A DNA stretch of 64,000 nucleotides, from positions 62,001 through 126,000 of the forward strand of contig JAPOHD010000002.1 of the NCBI GenBank assembly GCA_026671195.1, read 5' to 3'. How positions within the stretch are numbered: the first letter of the stretch is position 1; every line of letters starts with the position of its first letter. The stretch is from Draconibacterium aestuarii (GTDB taxonomy: Bacteria; Bacteroidota; Bacteroidia; Bacteroidales; Prolixibacteraceae). The notes beneath the pieces are model-generated. The model was not told where the DNA came from. It did not search any database and saw nothing but the letters and a program-made list of their open reading frames with translations. Made by a program: the position numbers and the translations under genes. Below are positions 53,086 through 62,526 of the stretch, one piece after another.

Positions 53086-56000
53086 TTATCGAACAAGAAC
53101 TACCTGACCTTTTTGGTTGTGTTCAAATCCCTGGATATCGTAATAGTTCGAAATCCAGATGTAATTTCCCATAGGTGCCGGCTTCCCGTTTTTTGTTGTT
53201 CCATCCCATGGATGTTCGGGAGAACTTGATTCGAAAATAATTTGCCCCCAACGGTCATAAATCCTTAAATTGAATTGCGAAGGATCGGCACCCACACCAA
53301 CCGGCATAAACGTTCTGTTTTCGCTTATTTCGCTATCAGGCCTAAAGGCATTGGGCGTAAATACCGAGAACGGAAGGATTTTTATAACAAACGCTGAAGT
53401 ATCTTTGCAGCCGTAGTCTGACTCAACAAATAATTGAGAATTATATTCTCCGAGTTGTGTATAGGTATGTTTTGGCGAATCTTCGGTTGAAGTTCCTTCA
53501 TCGCCAAAATCCCAGAAAAAATAATTGGCAGATTCTGAATAATTGGAAAAAGTGATATCGGCATGTTCGAGCAGAGCAACGGGATAATCAACTTCAAAAG
53601 CTGCAGCTGGTTTTGGGTGAATCCAAATCCAGTCGGTTTTTGTTAGTGTATCGAAACAACCGGTTTGGGTTGATGTTGCCACAAGTGTTACATCCACTTT
53701 CCCCGAGTCGGGGAAAGTAAAAAACGTAGAGTTCCCAATCGGATGAGGCAGAGAATCGGTTAACCAGGTAAAATCCAGAAAATCGTCTTGAGCATTTGCA
53801 AAAACTTCGGGAGAGTAGGGTTGACACCCTTCTTCAAAATCGGTATAAAAATCGAAATGAGGCAAGCGTTTTAATGTTGTTTCAGCAGGCAAACTTATAC
53901 AGCCGTATTCGTTAACAGTTAACATCGCCTTCCCGAAAGGTTCATCTATAATCATTAGTATCGAATCGTTTTCGGTGCCCGATTGATGTGCCCCTTCAAA
54001 CTCCCATAAACAAATAGAAGAATCGATATTATGCGTGTAAATCAACTCTGCAGAATCGGGGTAACAAATCGAAGCGTCTACGGTTATTTCGGCAATCGGA
54101 GTTGGGAAAACCTTAATCATACTGTCAATTTCGAAACCTATCTGACACCCCGAGAGCGTGTTGGTAATCAGTAACCCAACATCGTAAAAACCTGTTGATG
54201 AATAGAAATGTTCTACTTCCTGTTCATTTCTTATGGGTGATCCGTCTCCAAAATCCCATTCAAACAGAAGCGCATCTTCTACATTGAGTTCGCCTTTAAA
54301 CAGAACGGTGAGTGAGTCGCAGCCGCGTGCCTTTTCAGTTTCCAGTATAAAATCCGGATTTGCTCCGAGTAATTTTGCAGTGGTGTCGCTCCAGCAACCA
54401 TTTTCTTCGACATAAAGTGTCAGGTATGGATTTGAATTATATGCACCAATGGAAACTGTAAAATTATTCCAGTCAAAAGTTTCAATGAGTTTTGCTCCTC
54501 CATAATCCCAATAGTAGTTGGCATTTTTTGTTGCATTACCGGTATACAATACTTCTCTCGAATATCCCTTACATTCGTCATCCGGATCGTCCACAAACTT
54601 AAATGCAGAGGTTGGTGTTGGCTCAAACTGAACGCGAAAAGTGTCGATGGTAATACAGGCATCGGTGGTGGTTAACTCGTAATAAATTTCAAATTTACCC
54701 CAATCATTTGTTTCAAGGGTTGTTTTTTTGTGCGACTGATTTGAGAAAACAATGGATGGATTATTTGAGCTCCATTTGAAGCTCCCGTTGTAGTTCCAAA
54801 CCGATTCAGGAGCATTGCTAATGTTAACGGTTAGTTCAGATTCTTTAGCTCCGCAAATCAGTGTTTCTCCAGAAATTTCAATATCCGGAACAGGGAAAAC
54901 AACCAGGTTCATAGTATCGCGGGCCGGACAATTGTATTTGTTATAAACGGTTATTCTGTATTCATCAGTAATATTGGCTGTATAAAACTGGCTGGTTGAA
55001 AGTGTATCGTCCTTTTGGTTTTGCCATATATATTTATCAAAACCATCACTACCATTTAATTCAATCGAATACGGTGCACATCCTTCATCGTAATCAATTC
55101 CTAAATCAACTTCAGGCTGGCTCACATAAATATAAATTGAATCCTCCAATTGACAGCCATCAATAGTTGTCGTTTTTACGCTGTATTCTCCACCTGATAT
55201 AATTTTTAATATCTGGGTGGTATCACCGGTATTCCATTGGTACGTATCAAAATACGGGCCTGCATCCAGTGTAACCGATTCGCCATAACAAAGCAATAAT
55301 GTGTCGCCATTAAAATTAATACTTTCGCCGAGGTCCAAAACTAAATCCAGGTTGAATCCAACTCCGTAACCATAAGATTCAACGCCGCCATAACCGTATA
55401 CATAAGCTAAAAAACCGCGGTCCTCATTCAGGTTTTTAATCCGGTGTGTTCCCGGATTTATGGTGATTTGGGCAAAAGAATATTTTCCTTCAGGAAAAGC
55501 CTGAAAGCTACCGCTGATTGAATTCCCGTTTAAACGTATGTTGTTTATTTCTTCTGTTAATGTAATGATATTGACAAAGTAGTTTTGGATGATCTCTGAA
55601 TCGTAGGCTACAAATGTTACATCATTTTTCGATTGGGTGACCGAACTCAAAATAATCATAAAAGGATCACCGGTGCCATCTACATTGTTCGATTGGCTGT
55701 ATTGGGCCACCATTATGGGTTTGTCGGAAAAAATACGGGAAGGTTCGGTACTGTACAAAACAATTTCTTCAAATTCTCCCCGGTTCAACGTAATATTGTT
55801 TTTATTACTGATATGAATGGTTGTATTGTCTTCGGCGGCGATTATGCGGTAGCGATCCGAGTTTCTTGATTTTAGGGGGGTTGTATAGTATTCGCGACCC
55901 CAGGAGTGTATTGGGGGGATTTGTTCGTAAAGATGGTCCCATGCGGAAGTTCCGGAAGTTGCAGGTACAGTTGTGCCCAGCGAACCCGAATAAAAAGCAA

Positions 56001-56703
56001 CAGGCTTACTGCTTTTAATATAACTTTGAGTGAGGTCGCCTTGTCCGCTTAGGTTGTTTCTGTTTTTTGACTGAACCTGGTACACTTCGCCTTTGTTTAG
56101 TGTAATATTAATTGAGTCGCCAGCCTGAACAAGTTGGTCGGTTACTTTGCTCGGAATAATTAAAACCTTGGTTGAATCTTCCGAAGCAACAACTAGGAAT
56201 TCACTATTTCTTCCATTGCCATAAGTGCCATCATTCCGTTCGTTAATATTCACATCGTAACACATGGCAAAGTATTCTTTGCCAAGCGATTCAGTTGGGT
56301 AAATTACAGCAACGTCGGCTGAATTTTTGTCGTAGTTTAAGGCATATACATTCACCGGCTTTTGCGAAACCAGATGAAGCCCTTTGTTTTCGATACTTTC
56401 TGATCCCAAGGCTTCAACCATATCCCAGGGTATTCTAATTTGTTGCGAATTATTTGCAGCAACCGAAAAGACTCCCTGAAAAGGGGTTTCGTTGGTGCCA
56501 ATTGTAATTGTGAATGTTGTTGCCTCACGAGCAGTTACAGTAATTTCGATATAATGGTTTGCACTGTAGTTACGGCTTTCCATAAAACCAAACCAAAAAT
56601 CATTTCCTTCTGTTGATTTGCGGCAAGGATCTGCTCCTTCATAACACCAGGAATAGGGTGCGATAATGAGAAGCAGAAGTATTGATATAAGTTGTTTTTT
56701 CAC
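53086..56703 (-). CDS. Large secreted protein with IgGFc-binding-like and PKD domains and T9SS type B C terminus
   Basis: 1205 residues. Signal peptide (about 1-20), an IgGFc-binding-like N-terminal domain (about 100-430, NSADVAVIYPTESLGKEYFAM, in part), then repeated PKD/Ig-like modules (WDFGDGSPIRNEQEVEHFYSSTGFYDVGL, in part; YWDYGG; FWDFGDEGTSTEDSPKHTY, in part), and the C-terminal gliding-associated (CHU_C) domain FTPNAFRPDSEISENRTF ... LRIYDRWGQIIFESS ... PAPMGNYIW, the type B sorting signal of T9SS. A surface adhesin-like role is likely but unproven. PorP/SprF lies convergent next to it, as often found for such cargo. Confidence 0.92.
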   Translation of the reverse strand: MKKQLISILLLLIIAPYSWCYEGADPCRKSTEGNDFWFGFMESRNYSANHYIEITVTAREATTFTITIGTNETPFQGVFSVAANNSQQIRIPWDMVEALGSESIENKGLHLVSQKPVNVYALNYDKNSADVAVIYPTESLGKEYFAMCYDVNINERNDGTYGNGRNSEFLVVASEDSTKVLIIPSKVTDQLVQAGDSINITLNKGEVYQVQSKNRNNLSGQGDLTQSYIKSSKPVAFYSGSLGTTVPATSGTSAWDHLYEQIPPIHSWGREYYTTPLKSRNSDRYRIIAAEDNTTIHISNKNNITLNRGEFEEIVLYSTEPSRIFSDKPIMVAQYSQSNNVDGTGDPFMIILSSVTQSKNDVTFVAYDSEIIQNYFVNIITLTEEINNIRLNGNSISGSFQAFPEGKYSFAQITINPGTHRIKNLNEDRGFLAYVYGYGGVESYGYGVGFNLDLVLDLGESINFNGDTLLLCYGESVTLDAGPYFDTYQWNTGDTTQILKIISGGEYSVKTTTIDGCQLEDSIYIYVSQPEVDLGIDYDEGCAPYSIELNGSDGFDKYIWQNQKDDTLSTSQFYTANITDEYRITVYNKYNCPARDTMNLVVFPVPDIEISGETLICGAKESELTVNISNAPESVWNYNGSFKWSSNNPSIVFSNQSHKKTTLETNDWGKFEIYYELTTTDACITIDTFRVQFEPTPTSAFKFVDDPDDECKGYSREVLYTGNATKNANYYWDYGGAKLIETFDWNNFTVSIGAYNSNPYLTLYVEENGCWSDTTAKLLGANPDFILETEKARGCDSLTVLFKGELNVEDALLFEWDFGDGSPIRNEQEVEHFYSSTGFYDVGLLITNTLSGCQIGFEIDSMIKVFPTPIAEITVDASICYPDSAELIYTHNIDSSICLWEFEGAHQSGTENDSILMIIDEPFGKAMLTVNEYGCISLPAETTLKRLPHFDFYTDFEEGCQPYSPEVFANAQDDFLDFTWLTDSLPHPIGNSTFFTFPDSGKVDVTLVATSTQTGCFDTLTKTDWIWIHPKPAAAFEVDYPVALLEHADITFSNYSESANYFFWDFGDEGTSTEDSPKHTYTQLGEYNSQLFVESDYGCKDTSAFVIKILPFSVFTPNAFRPDSEISENRTFMPVGVGADPSQFNLRIYDRWGQIIFESSSPEHPWDGTTKNGKPAPMGNYIWISNYYDIQGFEHNQKGQVVLVR

Positions 56704-56743
56704 TCTGGTATTAATCGGCGGCTAAATCTAAACATTATTCATA

Positions 56744-56778
56744 AAAAAACCGCGCAAATAACTTTGCACGGTTTTAAT
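56744..56778 (-). terminator. Terminator after the biotin carrier gene
   Basis: AAAACCGCGCAAA and TTTGCACGGTTTT arms around TAAC; on the minus strand followed by a U run from the A tract at 56743-56749. Lies 20 bases past the stop at 56798. Confidence 0.8.
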
Positions 56779-56797
56779 ATCTATAGATAGTTCCGGT

Positions 56798-57124
56798 TTA
56801 TTTCGACTTTTTAATTTCAATCATTAAATGTCGGTTTGGAATCACTTCATCTTTTTTTACGTGAATTTTAACAATTTCACCGTCAAAAGGCATTCGCACC
56901 TGGTTTTGCATTTTCATTGCTTCAAGCAATAACAATGTTTCGCCTTCTTTTACTTTCTCCCGGGTTTTAACGTAAATATCGATAATTGTTCCCGGAATAA
57001 AAGAATATAACATATTCTCATTGGGAGTTTCATAATTAACTCTGTTTTCAAACTTCTTGGTAAAAGTAGTTTTGTAAACAGCTCCCTGAATAATCAGATT
57101 TTTTAACTCTTTTTCTTCTGCCAT
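56798..57124 (-). CDS. Biotin carboxyl carrier protein (biotin/lipoyl domain)
   Basis: 108-residue carrier whose Lys in LLLEAMKMQNQV (Lys about 76) is biotinylated by a BirA-type ligase. The N-terminal 35 residues have no recognised fold; the rest is a single biotinyl domain (MLYSFIPGTIIDIYVKTREKVKEGE, in part, ending ...VIPNRHLMIEIKKS). It lies 17 bases after the carboxyltransferase gene on the same strand, so the two form an acyl-CoA carboxylase or decarboxylase. The biotin carboxylase or decarboxylase membrane subunit is not in the window. Confidence 0.92.
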   Translation of the reverse strand: MAEEKELKNLIIQGAVYKTTFTKKFENRVNYETPNENMLYSFIPGTIIDIYVKTREKVKEGETLLLLEAMKMQNQVRMPFDGEIVKIHVKKDEVIPNRHLMIEIKKSK

Positions 57125-57141
57125 ATTGCCAGTTTTTACGA

Positions 57142-58686
57142 TTAAAACGGAGGAATTCCGTGTTTTTTATTTGGCAAGAATACACTCTTATTCTCTGAAA
57201 CTTGCAGAGCATGTAGAATTCTTGCACGGGTTTGGCTCGGCTCAATAACTTCGTCAATGTAACCTTGAGCAGCTGCTACATATGGATTGGCAAATTTTTC
57301 TTTGTACTCCTGAATTTTTTGCTGACGCATTTCTTCCGGATTTTCGGCTTCTGCAATTTCTTTACGGAAAACAATGTTTGCAGCACCTTCAGGTCCCATA
57401 ACTGCAATTTCAGCAGTTGGCCATGCAAAAACAAAGTCAGCACGCAAATGACGAGAGTTCATGGCAATGTAACCACCACCATAAGCTTTTCTTAAAATAA
57501 CCGTAATTTTTGCCACGGTTGCTTCACTGTATGCATACAGTATTTTTGCTCCGTGACGAATAACACCGGCGTGTTCCTGGTCGGCTCCCGGCAAGTATCC
57601 CGGAAGGTCTTCCATGGTTACAATAGGGATATTAAAAGCATCGCAGTAACGAATAAAACGTGCTGCTTTATCCGAACTGTCGCAATCCAATACACCTGCA
57701 AGTACCATGGGCTGGTTGGCAACAAAACCTACTGTTTCGCCTTCCATTCTACCAAAACCAATAATAATGTTAGGTGCAAAATCTTCCATTACCTCAAGAA
57801 ATTCCGAACCGTCGGTAATACTTTTCAGAATATCACGCATGTCGTATGGGATTCTTGGATCAACCGGAACAATGTCTTCTGCCGAAGGTCCTTTTAGTGG
57901 TGCTTTAGGTTCATGAGCTAAAGCTTTTTTTGAATTATTTCGTGGAATATAGCTAATCAGGCTTTTTATCTGATCGAAACATTCTAATTCTGTTTTTGCA
58001 TAGAAATGTGCATTACCTGTAACTTCAGAATGAACTTTTGCTCCACCAAGTTCTTCCATCGAAATTTCTTCACCAAGTACCGATTTTATTACAGAAGGAC
58101 CTGTGATGAACATTTTTGAAATATTTTCAACCACAAATACAAAGTCGGTTAAAGCCGGAGAATAAACCGCACCACCTGCACATGGCCCAAGAATTACCGA
58201 AATTTGCGGAATTACACCTGAAGCCAAGGTATTACGGAAGAAAATCTCACCATAACCAGCCAGCGAGTTAACACCCTCTTGAATACGGGCACCACCTGAG
58301 TCGTTAATTCCAATTAACGGAACGCGCATTTTTAATGCATGATCCATGATTTTGGTAATTTTACGGGCATGCATTAAGCCCAACGAACCTCCTGCAACGG
58401 TAAAGTCTTGTGCAAAAATACAAACAGGTTTGTTGTAAATAGTACCTGTTCCAATAATCACACCATCGCCATGAAGGGTTTTGCCTTCCATGCCAAAATC
58501 TTTTGCGGCGTGTGATACAAATAAATCATATTCGTGAAAAGAATTTTTATCCAATAAAGCCAGTATACGTTCACGAGCGGTGAGTTTCCCCATTTTCGCT
58601 TGTTTCTCAATGGCTTTATCTCCACCACCTTTTTGTACTTCTTTCTTCCTTTTACGGAGGTCAAGTACGTTACTTCTTAGTGACAT
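57142..58686 (-). CDS. Acyl-CoA carboxyltransferase (propionyl-CoA carboxylase beta/MmdA-like)
   Basis: Transfers CO2 between carboxybiotin and an acyl-CoA, most likely propionyl-/methylmalonyl-CoA. The 514-residue product has the crotonase-like carboxyltransferase halves: GKLTARERILALLD, the CoA/oxyanion motifs INDSGGARIQEGVNSLAGYGEIFFRN (in part) and GPCAGGAVYSPALTDF, and the second-half VTMEDLPGYLPGADQEHAGVIRHGAKILYAYSEA (in part) and KAYGGGYIAM. Followed by the biotin carrier gene. In this phylum such pairs serve propionate metabolism; no sodium-pump genes are near. Confidence 0.95.
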   Translation of the reverse strand: MSLRSNVLDLRKRKKEVQKGGGDKAIEKQAKMGKLTARERILALLDKNSFHEYDLFVSHAAKDFGMEGKTLHGDGVIIGTGTIYNKPVCIFAQDFTVAGGSLGLMHARKITKIMDHALKMRVPLIGINDSGGARIQEGVNSLAGYGEIFFRNTLASGVIPQISVILGPCAGGAVYSPALTDFVFVVENISKMFITGPSVIKSVLGEEISMEELGGAKVHSEVTGNAHFYAKTELECFDQIKSLISYIPRNNSKKALAHEPKAPLKGPSAEDIVPVDPRIPYDMRDILKSITDGSEFLEVMEDFAPNIIIGFGRMEGETVGFVANQPMVLAGVLDCDSSDKAARFIRYCDAFNIPIVTMEDLPGYLPGADQEHAGVIRHGAKILYAYSEATVAKITVILRKAYGGGYIAMNSRHLRADFVFAWPTAEIAVMGPEGAANIVFRKEIAEAENPEEMRQQKIQEYKEKFANPYVAAAQGYIDEVIEPSQTRARILHALQVSENKSVFLPNKKHGIPPF

Positions 58687-58987
58687 AAAGTAATTTTTAA
58701 GTTATAAATTTCCCTGTAATCAGCTGGGTATTGTTTTAATTTTGCGTGGCAAACTTATAATTTTTTTTTTATTGCCATTAGTAAATCTATTCAAGTACTA
58801 CGTATTTTCGGTAACATAGATACAATACATTCGAATTATAGTATTGTATGTTTGAAAAGTATTGCGGCCTTTTTCTAAAAATAAGAGCAGAGTGAATGGA
58901 TATACAAAGTATTATTCCTCATCAAATTAGTACACCGATTCCCGAGAACAGCAAGAACTGCTGTAATATTGCCAATAAGAGCCTGTT
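58687..58987. other. Intergenic region upstream of the carboxyltransferase gene
   Basis: 301 bases. It holds a TAAGTTTG on the minus strand at 58757-58750, a fair -7 box for the carboxyltransferase gene, next to a poly-A/T stretch. I see no gene in the rest. Confidence 0.5.
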
Positions 58988-60067
58988 TTAGCGGGCAGCC
59001 CAGCGATAAACAAAAAGAGCGATAAGGGCAAAAACAAGATTTGGAATCCATACTGCAACGAATGGTGGAGTGTTGCCGCTTACTGCAAATACCGTAGAAA
59101 TTTGCATAAATAATATGTACGAGAAACTAAGCAACAAACCAAGTCCAAGGTGTAATCCAAGTCCTCCTTTAATTTTGCGCGAAGCCAACCCTGCTCCAAT
59201 AAGTGTTAAAATAAAGGCAGAAAACGGGCCTGCCAGTCGTTTGTGTTTTTCAATTACCCACTCTACATAATTTACTCCCCGCATTTTCATTAAATCAATT
59301 TCCTTAATTAAATTGGGGGTTATAAATGTCTCCATTTCGTTTCGTAGTTGTGTAAAATCTTTTGGACTCATATTTAGGGTGGTGTCCATCCTGTACCCAT
59401 TTGTTAATTCTTCGTAATCGTCGTGTATAATACGTTTCCAGTATGAATTTATAATCCATTTCCCCGATTCTTCATCCCAGCGTATGTTTTGTGCAGTAAG
59501 TTTTTCTTTTAGCTGCGCTTCCTCAAAATGTTCCAAGGTAAAGTGGTAACCTACATTGTTCGAATTGAAGCTTTGCATGTAAATGTAAAGCCCCGGTTCA
59601 ATTTGCCGATGGATATTTCGTTCGGTATTTATTTGCCGGGTACGAATGTATTTTTCTCTGAAGTTAATCATTGTACTGTTCGCCGGAGGAATAATATAGT
59701 TGCCAAGAACAAACGAAAAAACAGCTATAATTAAAGCAGAAACAAGATAAGGCCGCATTAACCGGGCATAAGAAACTCCACTACTTAAAATAGCTATAAT
59801 TTCGGTGTTATAGGCCATTTTTGAAGTAAAATAAATAACGGCAATAAAGGTAAACAGCGGACTAAACAGATTGGCAAAATATGGAATGAAGTTGAGGTAG
59901 TAATCGAAAATGATATCACTAAGAGGGATGTCTTTTGATATAAACTCGTCGAGGTTTTCCGAAATGTCGAAAACAATGGCAATACTTAGAATAAGCCCAA
60001 TTGCATAAAAAAAGGTACCCAGAAATTTCCGTGTAATATAAAAATCTATTGTTTTATAGAATTTCAT
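58988..60067 (-). CDS. LptF/LptG family permease
   Basis: Inner-membrane component of the lipopolysaccharide export ABC transporter. The 359-residue product has membrane segments at about 10-35, 55-80, 100-120 and three near the C terminus, with a periplasmic jellyroll between (about 130-260), the YjgP/YjgQ layout. The N-terminal IDFYITRKFLGTFFYAIGL and the SPLFTFIAVIYFTSKMAYNTEIIAILSSGVSYARLMRP region (in part) are characteristic. F or G cannot be separated by eye. It lies 6 bases downstream of tgt on the same strand. Confidence 0.93.
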   Translation of the reverse strand: MKFYKTIDFYITRKFLGTFFYAIGLILSIAIVFDISENLDEFISKDIPLSDIIFDYYLNFIPYFANLFSPLFTFIAVIYFTSKMAYNTEIIAILSSGVSYARLMRPYLVSALIIAVFSFVLGNYIIPPANSTMINFREKYIRTRQINTERNIHRQIEPGLYIYMQSFNSNNVGYHFTLEHFEEAQLKEKLTAQNIRWDEESGKWIINSYWKRIIHDDYEELTNGYRMDTTLNMSPKDFTQLRNEMETFITPNLIKEIDLMKMRGVNYVEWVIEKHKRLAGPFSAFILTLIGAGLASRKIKGGLGLHLGLGLLLSFSYILFMQISTVFAVSGNTPPFVAVWIPNLVFALIALFVYRWAAR

Positions 60068-60073
60068 GTTGTG

Positions 60074-61201
60074 CTAAAGTCTTTGTTTAAGTTTTACTAC
60101 CATTTCTTTTTTCCAACCTAAAAATTCACCATTTAGTATTTTTTCGCGTGCTGTTTTTACCAGCCATAAATAAAAGGCCAGGTTATGCTGGCTTGCAATT
60201 TGTGCCCCAAGCATTTCGTTGGAAATTACCAGATGGCGAAGATAAGCTTTTGAATATTGGTCGACAAACGAAGTGCCATTTTCATCGATGGGAGAATGAT
60301 CGTTTTCCCATTTTTTATTTCTGATGTTGATTACTCCTTCGCTGGTAAACAACATTCCGTTGCGGCCATTGCGGGTTGGCATCACACAATCGAACATGTC
60401 AATTCCGCGGTCGATCGACTCCAGAATATTTACCGGAGTGCCAACTCCCATCAGGTAGCGCGGTTTATTTTCCGGTAAATCGGCAGTGGCAACTTCGGTC
60501 ATTTCGTACATTACCTCTTCCGATTCGCCAACCGAAAGACCACCAATGGCATAACCATTGGCATCGAAATTTTTAACATGTGCTACTGCAAGTTTACGCA
60601 AATCTGCATATGTATTTCCCTGAACAATAGGGAAAAGACTTTGCTCGTAACCGTATTTAGCTTGTGTTTTGTTAAATTGTATAAAACATCTTTCTAACCA
60701 GCGTTGTGTAAGTTCGAGCGATTTTTTTGCATATGTGTAATCGGCATCTCCGGGTGCACATTCATCAAAAGCCATTATGATATCGGCACCAATTGTGCGT
60801 TGAATGTCCATCACATTTTCGGGCGTAAACATATGATACGAACCATCGATGTGTGACTGAAATTTTGCACCCTCTTCCGATAACTTTCGGATATCGCCCA
60901 ACGAAAAAACCTGAAAGCCTCCGCTGTCGGTTAATATTGGCCCGTCCCAACCGTTAAATTTATGCAGTCCACCGGCTTTTTCAATTATATCAATTCCTGG
61001 GCGCAGGTACAAATGGTAGGTATTACCCAAAATTATTTGGGCTTTTATATCTTCCTTAATATCACGGGTGTGAATACCTTTAACCGAACCGGCAGTGCCT
61101 ACAGGCATAAAAATAGGTGTTTCAATTACACCATGATCGGTACTAAGAACGCCTGCTCTTGCCCGCGAGTTTTCCGTTGTTGTTAGTAGTTCGAAATTCA
61201 T
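60074..61201 (-). CDS. tgt: tRNA-guanine transglycosylase
   Basis: Exchanges guanine 34 of GUN-anticodon tRNAs for preQ1 on the way to queuosine. The 375-residue product has the TIM-barrel signatures: LGNTYHLYLRPG, LTDSGGFQVFSLG with the base-binding Asp, MAFDECAPGDADYTYAKKS (in part), GGLSVGES, MGVGTP and FDCVMPTRNGRNGMLFT with the nucleophile Asp. The zinc site expected as CxCxxC before YSRAYL reads ENGTSFVDQYSKAYLRHL here, so the cysteines are absent while the later His (QHNLAFY) is kept. Cotranscribed with the LptF/G gene. Confidence 0.95.
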   Translation of the reverse strand: MNFELLTTTENSRARAGVLSTDHGVIETPIFMPVGTAGSVKGIHTRDIKEDIKAQIILGNTYHLYLRPGIDIIEKAGGLHKFNGWDGPILTDSGGFQVFSLGDIRKLSEEGAKFQSHIDGSYHMFTPENVMDIQRTIGADIIMAFDECAPGDADYTYAKKSLELTQRWLERCFIQFNKTQAKYGYEQSLFPIVQGNTYADLRKLAVAHVKNFDANGYAIGGLSVGESEEVMYEMTEVATADLPENKPRYLMGVGTPVNILESIDRGIDMFDCVMPTRNGRNGMLFTSEGVINIRNKKWENDHSPIDENGTSFVDQYSKAYLRHLVISNEMLGAQIASQHNLAFYLWLVKTAREKILNGEFLGWKKEMVVKLKQRL

Positions 61202-61380
61202 ATATACAAAATAGTGGCGCTAATATAGCTATTAAACTTGAATTGATTGAGAAATCAACGTAAAGCCAGCTGTTAATAAAAACTAATTCATGTAAAGTAA
61301 TTAGAATGTATTTAAAGCTTTAATTTATGTGAATTTTGCTACTATTGCCAGCGTTATTTAATACCTATTTTCTATTCCTA

Positions 61381-62526
61381 ATGATACAGTACGTTCAAAA
61401 TATTTTTAACTCGTTATCAAATGCCCAGTTAACAGTTCTGCTTTTGTTTATTGTGATTTTTTTATTGCGAATTTTGCATTTGTTTTTGATAACCGGGCGA
61501 GTTTTGTTTATCAAGAAAAACAATAATCGTGATAAAATAAATACGCCCTTAACTTTGGTTTTTACTCCCCGAAACGAAGAAGAACATATTCGAAATATAC
61601 TTTCGAAGATACTTGCAATTGACGATTTAAACTATGAAGTGGTTGTGGTTGACGACTTCTCGCAGGATAATTCGTTTTCTGCTCTTGGGCTGTTAAGCCA
61701 GCAGTACAGTCATTTAAAAATCTCGTCGTTAAATCAGGAAACCCGATATTCTGTGAAGCTGGCACAAAATATTGCATTAAAATCGGCCACAAACAATTGG
61801 GTACTGATAAGGCCAATTGCTTTAAACGAAGTAAAAAGCGAGTGGTTGCATGGTATTTCGCAAAATATGAAGGGCGAAAATGTAGATCTTGTTATAGGAT
61901 ATTCTTCTGTTGTTAGGGCAAGTGGAATGTTCAATTTACTTTATCGAATTGAAAATTTTTATCAGCAAATTACAAATGCCGGATACATTTTTAGCGGAGT
62001 GCCGTTTGTTTATAATGAAGATAACCTGGCTTTTAAAAAAGACAAGTATTTTCAGCAGGGCGGTTATGGTAAAAATATAAAAGAATCATATGCCAATCTC
62101 GAGTTGATTGCAAATTTGTTTATTACAAAAAAGAATACGGTAGTAGATTTCTCGCGTGAATCGGCCATTTGTAAAGCTATTGAGATTAACAAAGCTGAGT
62201 ACGTTGATTTAATGAGGAAACGCTTTCGGATTGAAAAGCATTTGCCTCTGTGGAAGCGGTCGGTTTTGTTTATCGACTCATTTACCAATTTACTTTATTT
62301 ACCGGTAATTGTGCTTGCAATGGTTTTTGTTTCTCCTGTTTGGTTGTTGATTATCATACTTGTAGGTGTTCTGCTTTTTATCCATGTGCTTATCATAAAA
62401 ATTACCCAGAATCGTTTGAATGAACGCAAAATATTCATATCTTCGTTAATATATGGTTTGTTTATACCTTATTATAAATTATTTCATAAGTGGTATTTTA
62501 AACAATCAAACGGGAAATACGAATGA
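61381..62526 (+). CDS. Family 2 glycosyltransferase, membrane-bound
   Basis: About 381 residues. N-terminal membrane segment (about 15-45), a GT-A domain with the start FTPRNEEEHIRNILSKIL (in part) and VVVDDFSQDNS, a later NEDNLAFKKDKYFQQGGYG where processive enzymes have their acceptor/DxD area, and one or two membrane segments near the end. The usual DxD after strand 4 is not plain (RPIALNE there), so the acceptor chemistry is uncertain. Start at ATG 61381; a TTG 45 bases earlier would only extend a hydrophobic tail. Its stop overlaps the next gene's ATG by 4 bases. Confidence 0.82.
   Translation: MIQYVQNIFNSLSNAQLTVLLLFIVIFLLRILHLFLITGRVLFIKKNNNRDKINTPLTLVFTPRNEEEHIRNILSKILAIDDLNYEVVVVDDFSQDNSFSALGLLSQQYSHLKISSLNQETRYSVKLAQNIALKSATNNWVLIRPIALNEVKSEWLHGISQNMKGENVDLVIGYSSVVRASGMFNLLYRIENFYQQITNAGYIFSGVPFVYNEDNLAFKKDKYFQQGGYGKNIKESYANLELIANLFITKKNTVVDFSRESAICKAIEINKAEYVDLMRKRFRIEKHLPLWKRSVLFIDSFTNLLYLPVIVLAMVFVSPVWLLIIILVGVLLFIHVLIIKITQNRLNERKIFISSLIYGLFIPYYKLFHKWYFKQSNGKYE

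Noticed and set aside
61336-61380. TTG at 61336 as start of the glycosyltransferase
   Set aside because: Weak start codon; the ATG at 61381 gives a normal N-terminal membrane segment.
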